A stretch of 64,000 nt of DNA from Mesoterricola silvestris. Its GTDB lineage: Bacteria; Acidobacteriota; Holophagae; Holophagales; Holophagaceae. Position numbers and translations under genes: made by a program. The DNA lies in NCBI RefSeq assembly GCF_030295405.1, contig NZ_AP027080.1, positions 3,208,001 through 3,272,000 of the forward strand, given 5' to 3'. Positions 22,912 through 32,400 of this stretch are shown here, in pieces (positions within the stretch are counted from its first letter, which is position 1; every line of letters starts with the position of its first letter). The notes under the pieces are model-generated. The model saw only the letters and a list, made by a program, of their open reading frames with translations, did no database searches and had not been told where the DNA came from.

Positions 22912-25497
22912 TCACTTCAGGCCGCTGAGCAGGTACAGGCTCGAGGGCAGCTTCACCAGGTTGGCGGCCACCGCCTTTCCGCCGGGCGCCACGAAGGCGT
23001 TGGTGAAGATCTGCCCCCGGTCCTCGGTGGTCAGGGAAAAGGCCGGCTTCCGCCCGCCGGTCGCCAGGTCCAGGGCCTCGATGGCCAGGGGCAGCGGCCC
23101 CTGCTTCCACACGTAGATCCCCTTGGAGTCCGCCGTCCAGCCCGCCGCGAATTCCCCCGGCCGCAGCCCGGGAATGGGCCGGGGCGCCCGGTCCGGCGCC
23201 TGGAGGTCCACCAGGACCGTGCGCCGCTGCTCCTCGGCGAGGCAGGCGCGCCCGTCGGGGGAGGGCCGGATCCAGTCGGCTGTGCAGGTGGTGCCCTCCG
23301 GGCTGAGGGGCCGGGGCGGGCCGCCCTGGAGTTCCAGGCGCCAGAGCCGTGGGGGGCGGCCCGGGGCGTGCCCGGCGGCCAGCAGGGTCTTCCCATCCGC
23401 GGACCACTGGATCTGGATCAGCCCCCCCAGTTCCGGAACCGCCAGTTGGCGGGCCTTCCCCTGGGGTCCCGTGGGGGACAGGACGATGCTCACCGGGGTG
23501 CCGGGGCCGATCACCGCCAGCCAGGCGCCATCCGGGGACAGGGCGCCGACGCTGCCGCGGCCGAGGAAGGTGGGCAGGCCCCCTTCCAGGGTCCGGCTGT
23601 AGAAGGAGGAATCCGGGCCCTCCGGACGGGTGGCGGGGTGCGTCTGCACCAGGACCCGCCGGCCGTCGGCCGTGAGGCCGAAGAGGTTGCCCCCGCCCCT
23701 CACCGACAGGTCCTGGGGCTGGAGCCCGGGGCTCCAGATGCGGATGCTGGTGTCGAAGCGGGATTCGCTCAGGAGCAGGCGCCCCTGCCGGTCGGCGTCC
23801 TGGACGCACCAGGAACCAGGCATCTCTGCCAGCTTGCGCGCCCGGCCCCGGAGGGAGAAGGCGAGGATCTCGCTGGAGCCCCGCTCGCTCTTGGCGACGG
23901 TGACGATCTCCGCCCCCCGCCAGGCGAGGCCCAGGTACCGGGCCCTCTGGGGCAGGACCCGCAGCCCGCCCCGGGCCAGGTCCAGGACCACGATGGAGGT
24001 TTCGGCCAGGATCAGGTCCTGCTGGCCGCACTCCAGGAAGGCCAGGTAGCGCCCGTCCGGGGAGAACCGGGGGTTGGCCAGGTAGGTTCCCCGCTCCAGG
24101 CGCACCGTGCCCAGGGGCCACTCCAGGCGGAAGTGCCCCTGGAGGTTGCGCACCGCGGCCAGGTCCCCCGCGGGCGAGAAGTCCGCGGCGACCACGTCCT
24201 GTTCCAGTTCCCGGGGCGCGGTGCCCCGGCTGGCCGTCGTGGCCAGGGTGCCGCGGAAGAGCTCGATGGCGTCCACGTCGCGCCTGGGTTCGGTCTGCAG
24301 CGCCCAATCGCCCTTGGCGGAGAGACCCAGGAGCCGGGCCGAGACGCCGCCCGAAGGGAACTCCTCCAGGTTGTCCAGGCGCACGGTGATGAGCCGGGGC
24401 GGCCTGTCGTCCTGCAGGAGGTCGTAGACCACCTCCTGGCCGTCCGGGCTGAACCGGGCCCCGCCGATCTCCCCCTTCTGGAAGGTGATCCGGCTGAACT
24501 GGGGCGGCCCCGCGGCGCCCCGGGCCCAGAAGCCGCCGACCACGAGGAGCCCCGCCAGGGCGAGCCCCGCCGCTCCCCAGCGCACCCGGTTCCGCATGGC
24601 CCCGGTCCACCAAACTGTCGGGCGGTACCGTTCGGGCGAGGAGGTGTTCCCCTGGGACAGGCTGCGCAGGGCGAGGGCCAGGTCGTGGGCCGAATGGAAC
24701 CGCCCCTGGGGGTCCTTCGCCAAGCAGGCGTCCAGGATCCGCTCCATGGCGGAAGGCACCTGGGCGGTGGGGTCCAGGGTGGGCAGATCCTCCTTGAGGA
24801 TCGCGTTGAGCACCTCCACGACCGTGGGCCGCTGGAAGGGCCGCATGCCGGTGAGCATTTCCCAGAGCATCAGGCCGAGGCTGAACAGATCGCTGCGGCC
24901 GTCCACCACGTCGCCCCGGATCTGTTCGGGGCTCATGTAGGCCGCCGTGCCCACCAGGGGGCCCTCGTGGGTCTTCAGATCCCCCGCGATGAGGGTGGCG
25001 GTTTCCCCGGGCACGTTCCGCTGGGGGGTGGCGATGCCGAAATCCAGCACCTTCACGTGGCCCAGTTCCGTGATGAACAGGTTGTCGGGCTTCAGGTCCC
25101 GGTGGACGATGTTCCGGGCGTGGGCGGCAGCCAGGCCGTCGGCGACCGCGGCGGCCAATTCGGCCGCCTTCTTCCAGGGCAGGCGCCCCTCGTTGAGCAG
25201 CGCCCGGAGGGTGCGGCCTTCCAGCAGTTCCATGACCAGGTAGGGATGGCCGTCCTGTTCCCCCGCGTCGAAGACCTGGACCAGGTTCGGGTGCGACAGG
25301 GAGGCGAGGATGCGGGCCTCCCGCCGGAAGCGGCGCAGCCGCTGGTCGTCCTGGGCGAAGGCGGCGGGCAGGACCTTGACCGCCACGTTCCGGTCCAGAT
25401 TGGGATCGTGGGCGCGGTACACCTCGCCCATCCCCCCCGATCCGATCAGGCCGAGGATTTCGTAGGTGCCCAGGTGAGTACCGATCAACTGTGTCAT
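22912..25497 (-). CDS. membrane Ser/Thr protein kinase with TolB-like beta-propeller
   Basis: Protein of 861 aa. Residues about 10-275 are a complete PknB-type kinase: P-loop IGSGGMGEVY, catalytic Lys in VAVKVLP, HRDLKPDNLFIT, DFG in KVLDFGIAT, and APE-equivalent MSPEQIRGD. A membrane segment lies near 308-330 (AAGLALAGLLVVGGFWARGA). Residues about 340-855 are WD40/TolB-like (PD40) blades with repeated FSPDG, LSPDGAWLAV and WSADGKTLLA motifs, outside the cytoplasm. This kinase-propeller design is characteristic of acidobacteria. Substrate and signal are unknown. It is convergent with the peptide gene; downstream, a similar propeller protein is cut by the window's right edge. Confidence 0.93.
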   Translation of the reverse strand: MTQLIGTHLGTYEILGLIGSGGMGEVYRAHDPNLDRNVAVKVLPAAFAQDDQRLRRFRREARILASLSHPNLVQVFDAGEQDGHPYLVMELLEGRTLRALLNEGRLPWKKAAELAAAVADGLAAAHARNIVHRDLKPDNLFITELGHVKVLDFGIATPQRNVPGETATLIAGDLKTHEGPLVGTAAYMSPEQIRGDVVDGRSDLFSLGLMLWEMLTGMRPFQRPTVVEVLNAILKEDLPTLDPTAQVPSAMERILDACLAKDPQGRFHSAHDLALALRSLSQGNTSSPERYRPTVWWTGAMRNRVRWGAAGLALAGLLVVGGFWARGAAGPPQFSRITFQKGEIGGARFSPDGQEVVYDLLQDDRPPRLITVRLDNLEEFPSGGVSARLLGLSAKGDWALQTEPRRDVDAIELFRGTLATTASRGTAPRELEQDVVAADFSPAGDLAAVRNLQGHFRLEWPLGTVRLERGTYLANPRFSPDGRYLAFLECGQQDLILAETSIVVLDLARGGLRVLPQRARYLGLAWRGAEIVTVAKSERGSSEILAFSLRGRARKLAEMPGSWCVQDADRQGRLLLSESRFDTSIRIWSPGLQPQDLSVRGGGNLFGLTADGRRVLVQTHPATRPEGPDSSFYSRTLEGGLPTFLGRGSVGALSPDGAWLAVIGPGTPVSIVLSPTGPQGKARQLAVPELGGLIQIQWSADGKTLLAAGHAPGRPPRLWRLELQGGPPRPLSPEGTTCTADWIRPSPDGRACLAEEQRRTVLVDLQAPDRAPRPIPGLRPGEFAAGWTADSKGIYVWKQGPLPLAIEALDLATGGRKPAFSLTTEDRGQIFTNAFVAPGGKAVAANLVKLPSSLYLLSGLK

Positions 25498-25561
25498 GGG
25501 GTGGGGAGGATCCTGGATGGGAACCTCTTCAGGCTAACAGATAGCCGAGCGTAGGAGGCGC

Positions 25562-26182
25562 TCAGGCCAGGATCCGGAGCCCCATGAGCCCCGCCAGGTA
25601 GGCGGCCTGTGCCGGATCCACGATCAGGCCCTTCAGGTCCTCGATGCGGATCCGGAGGCCCTTGAGCTCCGCCCCCCGGAAATCCGCCCCCGCAAGGCGG
25701 GCGAAGGACATCTGGCACTCGCCCAGATCGCACCCCGCGAAGGAGGCCCCCTTGAGATCCGCGCCCTGGAAGGAGGCGCCGCGCAGGTTGCAGTCCTTGA
25801 AGCGGGCCTCCCGGAGGCCCGCGTCCCGGAACTGGGCGAAGGACGCGTTGCAGCCTTCCAGCGCGCAGCCCTTGAGGTAGGCCCTGGAAAGATCCAGGCC
25901 GACCATCCTGCACCCCTCCAGGCGCACCCCGCCCAGATGGGCCTTCTCCCAGGCGGCATTGGCCAGGTCGCATGCGTCGAGGGTGGAATCCGTGAAATCC
26001 ACCTTGGGGAGCCGGGTGTTGGCCAGGCCTACCCGCGTCAGGCGGCAGCCCAGGAAGGAGACCAGGTCGGCGGCCTGGCCCTCGAAGCTCTGCCCCTCGA
26101 AGGCGAGCCGTTCGAACTTCTCCTCCGTCCCCAGCTGGGTCAGCCCCTGGGGCGCGGGAGGAAGGTGGAGGGCGGGCCGCAT
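25562..26182 (-). CDS. pentapeptide-repeat protein
   Basis: Protein of 206 aa made mostly of A(D/N)LXX-type pentapeptide repeats (for example CALEGCNASFAQFRDAGLRE, then FKDCNLRGASFQGADLKGAS), which fold into a right-handed quadrilateral beta-helix. The start at 26182 (MRPALHLPP) is the last plausible one before the repeats; no strong ribosome site is visible. Some family members mimic DNA and protect gyrase, but no such feature can be read here. It follows the NDH-2 gene by 11 bases on the same strand, so it is probably in the same operon. Confidence 0.85.
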   Translation of the reverse strand: MRPALHLPPAPQGLTQLGTEEKFERLAFEGQSFEGQAADLVSFLGCRLTRVGLANTRLPKVDFTDSTLDACDLANAAWEKAHLGGVRLEGCRMVGLDLSRAYLKGCALEGCNASFAQFRDAGLREARFKDCNLRGASFQGADLKGASFAGCDLGECQMSFARLAGADFRGAELKGLRIRIEDLKGLIVDPAQAAYLAGLMGLRILA

Positions 26183-26193
26183 ACCGTCCCAGT

Positions 26194-27486
26194 CTAGCCG
26201 CTCGGCGGGGCTTCGTCCCGGGAGGCCCCCAGGATCAGACGCACCCGGCGCTGGGTGGTGAGGTAGGCGAACAGCCATTCCATGAACACCGCCACGCGGT
26301 TCCGGAATCCCACCAGCAGCATGAGGTGCACGAAGAGCCAGGCCAGCCAGGCCACCCACCCCGAGAGGCGGAGCGGCCCCAGCTGGGCGATGGCCGAGCC
26401 CCGGCCGATGGTGGCCATGGTGCCCCGGTCCCGGAACTGGAAGGGCGAGCGGGGTTCGCCCGCCACGCTGGCCAGGAGGTTCCGGGCGGCGGCCCGGCCC
26501 TGCTGGATGGCCACCGCCCCCAGCCCGGGCAGGGGACCCTGGAGGCCGTGGGAAAAGGAGGCCAGGTCCCCGATGACGAAGATTTCCCCGTGGCCCGGGA
26601 TGGACAGGTCCGGGGCCACCACCACCCGCCCGGCGCGGTCCAGGGGAACCCCCAGGCTGCGTCCCAGGGGGGAGGCCTCCACCCCGGCGGCCCAGATGAC
26701 GGTGCCCGCGTCGATGCGCTCCCGCCCCACCGTCACCCCGTGGGCGTCCACCCCGGTGACGGCCTCTCCGGTGCGCACCTCCACACCGATGGCTTCCAGG
26801 CTCCGCCGGGCCTTGGCGGTGAGGCCCTGGCCGAAGGCGGGCAGGATGTCGGGCCCGGCCTCCACCAGCACCACCCGGGCGAGGTTCGCGTGGATGCGGC
26901 GGAATTCCCGGGGCAGGGTCAGGCGCGCCATTTCCTTGAGGGTGCCCGCCAGTTCGACCCCGGTGGGGCCGCCCCCCACCACCACGTAGGTGAGGAGCTC
27001 CCGGAGGCGCGCGGGGTCGGTCTCCAGCTCGGCCCGCTCGAAGGACAGCAGGAAGCGCCGGCGGATCTCCAGCGCGTCCTCCAGGGTCTTGAGGCCCGGC
27101 GCGTGGGCCCCCCAGCCGTCCCTGCCGAAGTAGGAGTGCCGGGCGCCGGTGGCCACCACCAGGAAGTCGTAGGCCAGGTCCCCGCCCTCCGCGAACCGCA
27201 CCGTGCGCGCCGCCGGATCCACGCCCACGGCCTCCCCCAGGCGCACCTCGGCGTTGCCCTGGTGGCGGAGGACATGGCGGATGGGCGCGGCGATATCCGC
27301 TGGGGAGAGGGTCGCCGAAGCCACCTGGTAGAGCAGTGGCTGGAACAGGTGGTGGTTCCGCCGGTCCACCAGGACCACCCGCACCGGGGCCCCGCGCAGG
27401 GCCCGGGCCGCTTCCAGGCCGGCGAAGCCCCCGCCCAGGATGACCACGCAGGGGAGCCCGGGGCGGGCGGCGTCGGATCGGGGCAT
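26194..27486 (-). CDS. ndh: type II NADH dehydrogenase (NDH-2)
   Basis: Membrane-associated NADH:quinone oxidoreductase that does not pump protons, 430 aa. FAD site VVILGGGFAGLEAARAL at residue about 13. The quinone/FAD region LFQPLLYQVASATLSPADIA is typical of NDH-2. NAD site YVVVGGGPTGVELAGTL near residue 165. Second FAD contact IFVIGDLASF near 295. The C-terminus has hydrophobic stretches (GWVAWLAWLFVHLMLLVGF) that would bind the membrane. Start ATG 27486 follows GGAGG. Upstream, 22 bases away, is a cupin gene preceded by a TetR-type operator, so NDH-2 expression is probably under that regulator. Confidence 0.92.
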   Translation of the reverse strand: MPRSDAARPGLPCVVILGGGFAGLEAARALRGAPVRVVLVDRRNHHLFQPLLYQVASATLSPADIAAPIRHVLRHQGNAEVRLGEAVGVDPAARTVRFAEGGDLAYDFLVVATGARHSYFGRDGWGAHAPGLKTLEDALEIRRRFLLSFERAELETDPARLRELLTYVVVGGGPTGVELAGTLKEMARLTLPREFRRIHANLARVVLVEAGPDILPAFGQGLTAKARRSLEAIGVEVRTGEAVTGVDAHGVTVGRERIDAGTVIWAAGVEASPLGRSLGVPLDRAGRVVVAPDLSIPGHGEIFVIGDLASFSHGLQGPLPGLGAVAIQQGRAAARNLLASVAGEPRSPFQFRDRGTMATIGRGSAIAQLGPLRLSGWVAWLAWLFVHLMLLVGFRNRVAVFMEWLFAYLTTQRRVRLILGASRDEAPPSG

Positions 27487-27508
27487 TCCATCCTCCTCTG
27501 GACCTGGG

Positions 27509-27835
27509 TCAGGCCGTGAGCCCCCGGGCGTGCAGCACGAGGAAATGAGAGGGCTCCTGGGCGCGAACCGCGTGGCGGATTCCCGCAGGTATGGGAAAGA
27601 ACTGGCCAGGCACCACCGGGTGCCAGGCGGTGTCCAGCTGGACCTCCAGGGTGCCGGAAAGGAGCAGGACCCCCGCCGGGTAGGGCACCGCATGGGGCGC
27701 CACCTCCGCGCCGCCGTCCAGGGCCGCCAGGACGAGCTTGGTGGCGCCCGGAAGGTCCACCAGGGCCTGGGTGGTTCGCTTGCCGGCTTCAAAAGGCAGG
27801 AAGGCAGGAAGATCAACGATGGGGAAGCTGGACAT
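27509..27835 (-). CDS. small cupin-domain protein
   Basis: Single-domain cupin of 108 aa. Motif 1 is recognisable around GAEVAPHAVPYPAGVLLLSG and motif 2 around PGQFFPIPAGIRHAV. Only one or two of the usual His ligands are present, so metal binding is uncertain. AAGGAG precedes the ATG at 27835. It begins the operon cupin-ndh-pentapeptide, directly downstream of a perfect 20-bp palindrome at 27888-27907. It could act as a small-molecule binding or detoxifying protein connected with quinone or redox stress; that is inference. Confidence 0.8.
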   Translation of the reverse strand: MSSFPIVDLPAFLPFEAGKRTTQALVDLPGATKLVLAALDGGAEVAPHAVPYPAGVLLLSGTLEVQLDTAWHPVVPGQFFPIPAGIRHAVRAQEPSHFLVLHARGLTA

Positions 27836-27887
27836 GGAATGCGCTCCTTTGCAGTCGGGCGGGGAAGATCATCGCCTCGGGATCAAT

Positions 27888-27907
27888 GTAAGTAAATATT
27901 TACTTAC
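27888..27907. promoter_or_regulatory. perfect palindromic operator upstream of the cupin/ndh operon
   Basis: GTAAGTAAATATTTACTTAC is a perfect 20-bp palindrome 53 bases upstream of the cupin start. The same core AAGTAAATATTTACTT occurs just upstream of the neighbouring tetR gene (28562-28577). Two identical sites flanking one TetR gene strongly suggest a local regulon. Confidence 0.8.
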
Positions 27908-27947
27908 GTCAAGGGGAACGTCGCGCCCGAACGGCGCAGAAGCGTTC

Positions 27948-28550
27948 CTAGGTCAGGTGCGGCAGGCTGCAGGGCGTCAGGAGCCGGATGACCGTATCGG
28001 CCAGGACGTCGGCCTCCGCCTCCTGGGCAAGGCCCAGGGAACGCGCGAAGATCAGGTGCTGCAGGGACCCCAGGACCACCGGCAGGAGGGTCCCCGGGGG
28101 GATGTCGGAGCGGATTTCGCCCCGTTCCAGGGCTTCGGCCAGGGCGTCCAGGAGGAAGTCCCGGGTGCGGGTGACCAGCCCCCGGAGGCGGTTGGCCGCC
28201 GGCTTTGGAAGGGCCAGGGTGAACTGCTCCGAGAACATGAGCCGGGCGATGCCCGCATGGCGCCCCACCGCCCTGGCCCGGGCGCGGAACAGGAGCCTGA
28301 TCCGCTCCAGGGGCGCGCAGTCGCAATCGGGGATGGTCTCCAGGACCAGTTCCTCCACCCGCAGGGCCACCGCCTCCAGGATTTCCTCCCGGTTCGCGAA
28401 GTGCCGGAAGGGAGCCCCCGGGCTGACCCCCAACTCGGCCGCCAAGGTCGCCGTGGTGAGCGCGGCGATGCCCTTGGTGCCGATGATCTTCAAAGCGGCG
28501 TCCGCGATTTCCAGGCGCTTGGGCGTGAGGGGGTGGAGGGGGGTGGTCAT
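27948..28550 (-). CDS. TetR-family repressor of the cupin/ndh operon
   Basis: TetR regulator of 200 aa: helix-turn-helix ALTTATLAAELGVSPGAPFR and HFANREEILEAV, then an all-helical ligand domain. A Cys pair (IPDCDCAP) lies at the start of the ligand domain and could sense oxidants or electrophiles. The gene lies between two copies of the AAGTAAATATTTACTT palindrome, one in its own promoter and one before the cupin gene downstream on the same strand. It therefore very probably represses both itself and cupin-ndh. Gene order and the NDH-2 target suggest a quinone, redox or drug signal (inference). Confidence 0.9.
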   Translation of the reverse strand: MTTPLHPLTPKRLEIADAALKIIGTKGIAALTTATLAAELGVSPGAPFRHFANREEILEAVALRVEELVLETIPDCDCAPLERIRLLFRARARAVGRHAGIARLMFSEQFTLALPKPAANRLRGLVTRTRDFLLDALAEALERGEIRSDIPPGTLLPVVLGSLQHLIFARSLGLAQEAEADVLADTVIRLLTPCSLPHLT

Positions 28551-28559
28551 GTTCCAAGT

Positions 28560-28579
28560 GTAAGTAAATATTTACTTCA
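28560..28579. promoter_or_regulatory. palindromic operator upstream of tetR
   Basis: GTAAGTAAATATTTACTTCA contains the perfect 16-bp core AAGTAAATATTTACTT at 28562-28577, starting about 12 bases before the tetR ATG. It is identical in core to the site at 27888-27907. Confidence 0.8.
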
Positions 28580-28619
28580 AACAAGGCGGTTCCGGGCGGG
28601 GCGTGACGCTCCCTGGCGA

Positions 28620-29062
28620 GGGCGAGCCGGACGGCGCGATCGAGCATCAGGCAAGGGCCACTATTACCCAACCCCCTCAACCTGATGGACGCCCAACGAA
28701 GCCAAAGAGCCCTGCGCGGCGGGAGACATAGCGAACCGTTATGTCTAGGCAGGCGGCGGGAGTTTTATGAAGCGCTCGGCAGCGCAGCTGACGAGGGGTT
28801 CACCAAAACCATTTTCGATAATGATCATTATCGAAAATGCGACGACTGCCGACCGACGCGCAGGGCGGCGATGGATGATGAATGGGCGAACTGGGGGGAC
28901 CCGTTGGGCCCTCAACGCTGCCGCCGTCCGAGGCCACCTCTTTCCCTCTGCACGACGGTATGGGACGGCGCTGATCACGGGCGCCCCGCTGCAGAGGGCG
29001 TGCTGGAGCGCCGCGCAGCGGTGCGCAGGCGCGGCCTTTGCCCGGGGCGAGCCGGACGGCGC
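28620..29062. other. unexplained element: 18-bp direct repeats around a 30-bp perfect palindrome
   Basis: The 580-bp stretch 28580-29161 holds no gene I can support. GGGCGAGCCGGACGGCGC occurs at 28620-28637 and again at 29045-29062. Between them is a perfect 30-bp AT-rich palindrome at 28810-28839 (core TCGATAATGATCATTATCGA). Near 28725-28747 is a hairpin AGACATA...TATGTCT that overlaps a GTTATGT box, and GCCCAAC lies at 28691, boxes reminiscent of integron attC ends. Several short frames cross it on both strands without any family resemblance. A cassette-like or MITE-like mobile unit is possible. Confidence 0.45.
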
Positions 29063-29161
29063 CTCTGATCGGGTGGGTCGGCGCACAGAATAGCGATCTA
29101 CCAAGCGTTGGGGCCTAGAACAGGAGGAGGTCAGTTCACCCTTGGGATCTTGGACGCTCTC

Positions 29162-29458
29162 TCAGCTTAGGGTCTCCTTTATCCACGGGCCTTTTGCCGA
29201 TTTCCGGTTGAAAACCGAACCGACTTCGGAATCAAGCATCTCCTCGATGGAGGGATCAATTGCAACCGCCTCCTCAACGGAGATAATCCGAATCGTATCT
29301 CCACTCTCTCTTACCCCCGAATCACAGACCACCTGCCAACCTGAATCCGAGGGATCGTCAGGGTCCAGCTCGTCCCGTTTGACCCTCAAAATGGGCAGCC
29401 CATCTTCAAAAACATGGGAACATATAATCAGGGATCGCCTGTCGTTTTTACGGCTCAT
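29162..29458 (-). CDS. DUF2185-like putative immunity protein
   Basis: Protein of 98 aa with the DUF2185 pattern: ICSHVFEDGLPILRVKRDE, then DDPSDSGWQVVCDSG, an IRIISVEEAVAIDPSIEEML segment and LDSEVGSVFNR near the end. DUF2185 proteins are often found as immunity proteins next to polymorphic toxins. Here the gene starts 11 bases inside the end of an Rhs protein with an HNH-type tip, on the same strand, which is the classic toxin-immunity position. The base composition is visibly less GC-rich than the surroundings, as is usual for exchanged toxin tips. Expected role: cytoplasmic neutralisation of the nuclease. Confidence 0.7.
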   Translation of the reverse strand: MSRKNDRRSLIICSHVFEDGLPILRVKRDELDPDDPSDSGWQVVCDSGVRESGDTIRIISVEEAVAIDPSIEEMLDSEVGSVFNRKSAKGPWIKETLS

Positions 29459-32400
29459 TTCTCCGACCTTTTCTGAGGTTTTCTTCTCTTGAAATAACTC
29501 TCATATTTGAACTTGAATTGCTGCCACCATTGGCCTTCGATTTGGCGTGGTCAACATGGGCCTCCCGAGGATTAGGAGCTACGCCCTTCTTGGATTGCTG
29601 GGATGGCGTAAGTGGTTTCCCATCACCATCAGACTTCAGTTGCCCACCGTTTCTACTCGCATTTTGGGCCTTAGCCTCTGCCTTCTGGCGTCGAGTGAAA
29701 TCTCGGCCTTCCCCTACCGCTTTTGGATCCTGCACCCCTGAATATGGGGAGTCGGCCTTAGCAGCCATTGCAAGATTGGTTACAACAGCACCGGCTGACT
29801 TCACCGCGACAGCGCCACCATATACCGCGATAGCCGCACCAACCACGGCTCCTGCTCCAGTTGGAGAAGTGGCCAGACCTCCCGCGGCACCTCCTGCCGC
29901 AGTGGTGGCCCCCATCTCTCCAGAAGCAAGGCTGCCAACAGCAGCACCCATGTAGAAATCCCGGTTCTGGCCGGAAGGATTAAAGCCAAAATACTTCTCG
30001 GCCATTCCACCTACGGCACCCAAGCTGGCGTTGTCCGCAATCGCATATGCGGCACCTTTGATGACATCCCAAGCAGATTCTCCGGTTGGATCCGTCATCA
30101 TCACGGGATTGTTCTGAACGTAGCTGTATATGTTCCAGCTCTGCGTCTCTTCAAAGTGCTGGTCGCGCGCAGGGTCGGGACTGGCAAACCTCCCATACAT
30201 GGGCAGATAGAACCGCGCCTGCATGTATATGAGCCCCGACGGATCGGTCTGCTCGTGCCCCGTAAACCCTTTCGCCAATCTGGAAGGATCCCCTGCGAGC
30301 AGTTCACCGAACGGCGTGAATTTCTGCATCGATTCCAGAACGCCGTTTCCATTCGTCACGAATCTCGGACTTCCCAGGGAATCGACCTGGGTGACGTGCG
30401 TCCCAGCCTGATCGACCTCGGCGATTTCCTTGTCCCCGAGGTAAACGACGCTTCGAACCCACTTCAACTTCATCCCGACCCTCAGCAGAAGGCTTTGGGT
30501 CACCTCCCTTCCGGCGGCGTTGCGCACCGTCAACGTATAGGTCGTGTCGGCAGCAGGCTGGACGAGCCTTGGCTGGCCGGGGAGGACCGCACCCAGCCCG
30601 GGTGCGATCTCGGCCGTGCCTCCCGTGAATTGGGCGGTGAGGTACGTGGAGCCCCCCGGCTCGATGCGCGCGACGTCGGACGTGAAACCCTGGATTACCG
30701 GAAGGGCTTCGACCGCAATCGTCACGGTGGCGGTGGTCGTGTCCGAGGCTGCGTTGGTCACCGTAAGCGTGTAGGTGGTCGTGGCCGCGGGGGACACGTT
30801 CACGGATTGTCCGCTGCTGACGGCTCCCGGCTGCGGCGTGACGATGCCCGTCCCGCCCGTGAAGACCCCCGTCAGGGTCAGGGGATCGCCCTGGGTGATG
30901 ACCGATCCGGTGGCCACGAAGGATGCGATGGCCGGTCCTGGAACCGCCTCCACCTGGACGGTCCGGGTCACGGCGTCCCCGGCCGCATTCTCCACCCGCA
31001 GCGTGAAGGACGTGGTCTGGCTGACCACGACGGTGGTCGAGGCTGGGCTCGCGGACCAACTGCCCGGCAAACCATCAATGGTCGCCTTCACCCCCGTGAA
31101 TTCCAGGGTGAGGGTCACGGCCTTGCCGGCCGTGGTGATGGCCTTGCTGGGAACAAACGAGGAGATCACCGGAGGGCCTGCGACATCCACCGTCAGCGCC
31201 GACGAGGCCGTGCGTCCGAGGGGATTCGTGACGGTGAGGGTATAGACCGTCCGGGAGCCTGGGGACACGGAAACACTCTGCCCGGAGGTGACCGGCCCGA
31301 CCCCCGAAAGGGTCCCGGTGCCCCCCGCGAAGACGGGAACGAGGGTTGTGGCCTGCCCCTGGGTGATGAGTCCCCGCCCTGCCGTGAAGGCCGAAATGAC
31401 GGGTTGCGGATGCACCGTGACATCCAGGGAGGCGCTGACCGGGCCGGCCAGATTCGAGGCCGTGAGGGTGTAGTGCGTGGTCGAGGCCGGCGCCACGGTT
31501 CGCGAGGATGTGCCGGAGACGTCCCCCACCGGGGTGAGATCCAGGGCCGTCTGGCCCTGGGTCGCCCAGCTGAGCGTGGTCGAGTCGCCCGCCGTAATGG
31601 CGGCCGGGTTCGCGGTGAAGGAACCGATCGTCGGGGGGGCGACCACTCCGACGATAAGCTCGGCGGTCACCTGCCTGTTCAGGGGGTTGGAAACGGTCAG
31701 CACATACCGGGTTTCCGCATTGACGGTGACCCCGATCCGCTGACCCGAGCTGACGGCCCCAAGGCCCGAAATCACACCCGTTCCACCGCTGAACACAGGG
31801 GTGAAATAGGCGACCTGGCCCTGGCCGACAGGATTGCTTTCCGCAGCGAAACCCAGGATCCGGGGCTGGGGATGAACGGTGACCGTGAGAGACCTGGAAT
31901 CCGAACCGGCGGGGTTGCTGGCCGTGAGCGTGTAGGGGGTGGTTGCCGGCGGACTGACGACAAGAGAATTGCCCGTGACGGTTCCGATTCCGCTGAGGGA
32001 TAAACCGGTCTGTCCTTGGGCCGTCCAACTGAGCGTCGTCGAATCCCCGCTGGTGATGGCCGCGGGGCTGGCCGTGAAACCCGTCAGGGCAGGAGCGGGC
32101 AGGACCGCCACCGAAACGCTGGCCTGGCTCTGGGCGCCGGCCCCATTGTAGGCCACCAGCGTGTACGTCGAGGTCCCCCCGGGTGATTCCTGGCGGCTGG
32201 ACGTGCCCGTCACGCTCCGGACCGAAGCGCCCGGTCCGTACAGCTCAAGGGCGCTCGCCCCCGTGGTGGCCCAGGAGAGGGTCGTGGCCTGGCCCAGGTA
32301 GATGGACACCGGCGAGCAGGACAGGCTCGTGATGGCCGGAAGGGCCAGGACCGTCTGGCTCCGGTTGGCGGATTCCGCCGTCCAAAGGGTCTGGTACGAG

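Noticed and set aside
28810-28839. Fur box at the AT-rich palindrome
   Set aside because: It contains GATAAT/ATTATC, but the centre is GATC with even symmetry and does not give the 7-1-7 Fur pattern; no iron-related gene is adjacent.
28767-29093. Short plus-strand frame across the palindrome element as a gene
   Set aside because: No ribosome site, no family resemblance, and several other frames cross the same DNA equally well.
30156-32003. Plus-strand frame of 615 codons opposite the Rhs Ig-like array
   Set aside because: Its repetitive look simply reflects the repeats of the real gene on the other strand.
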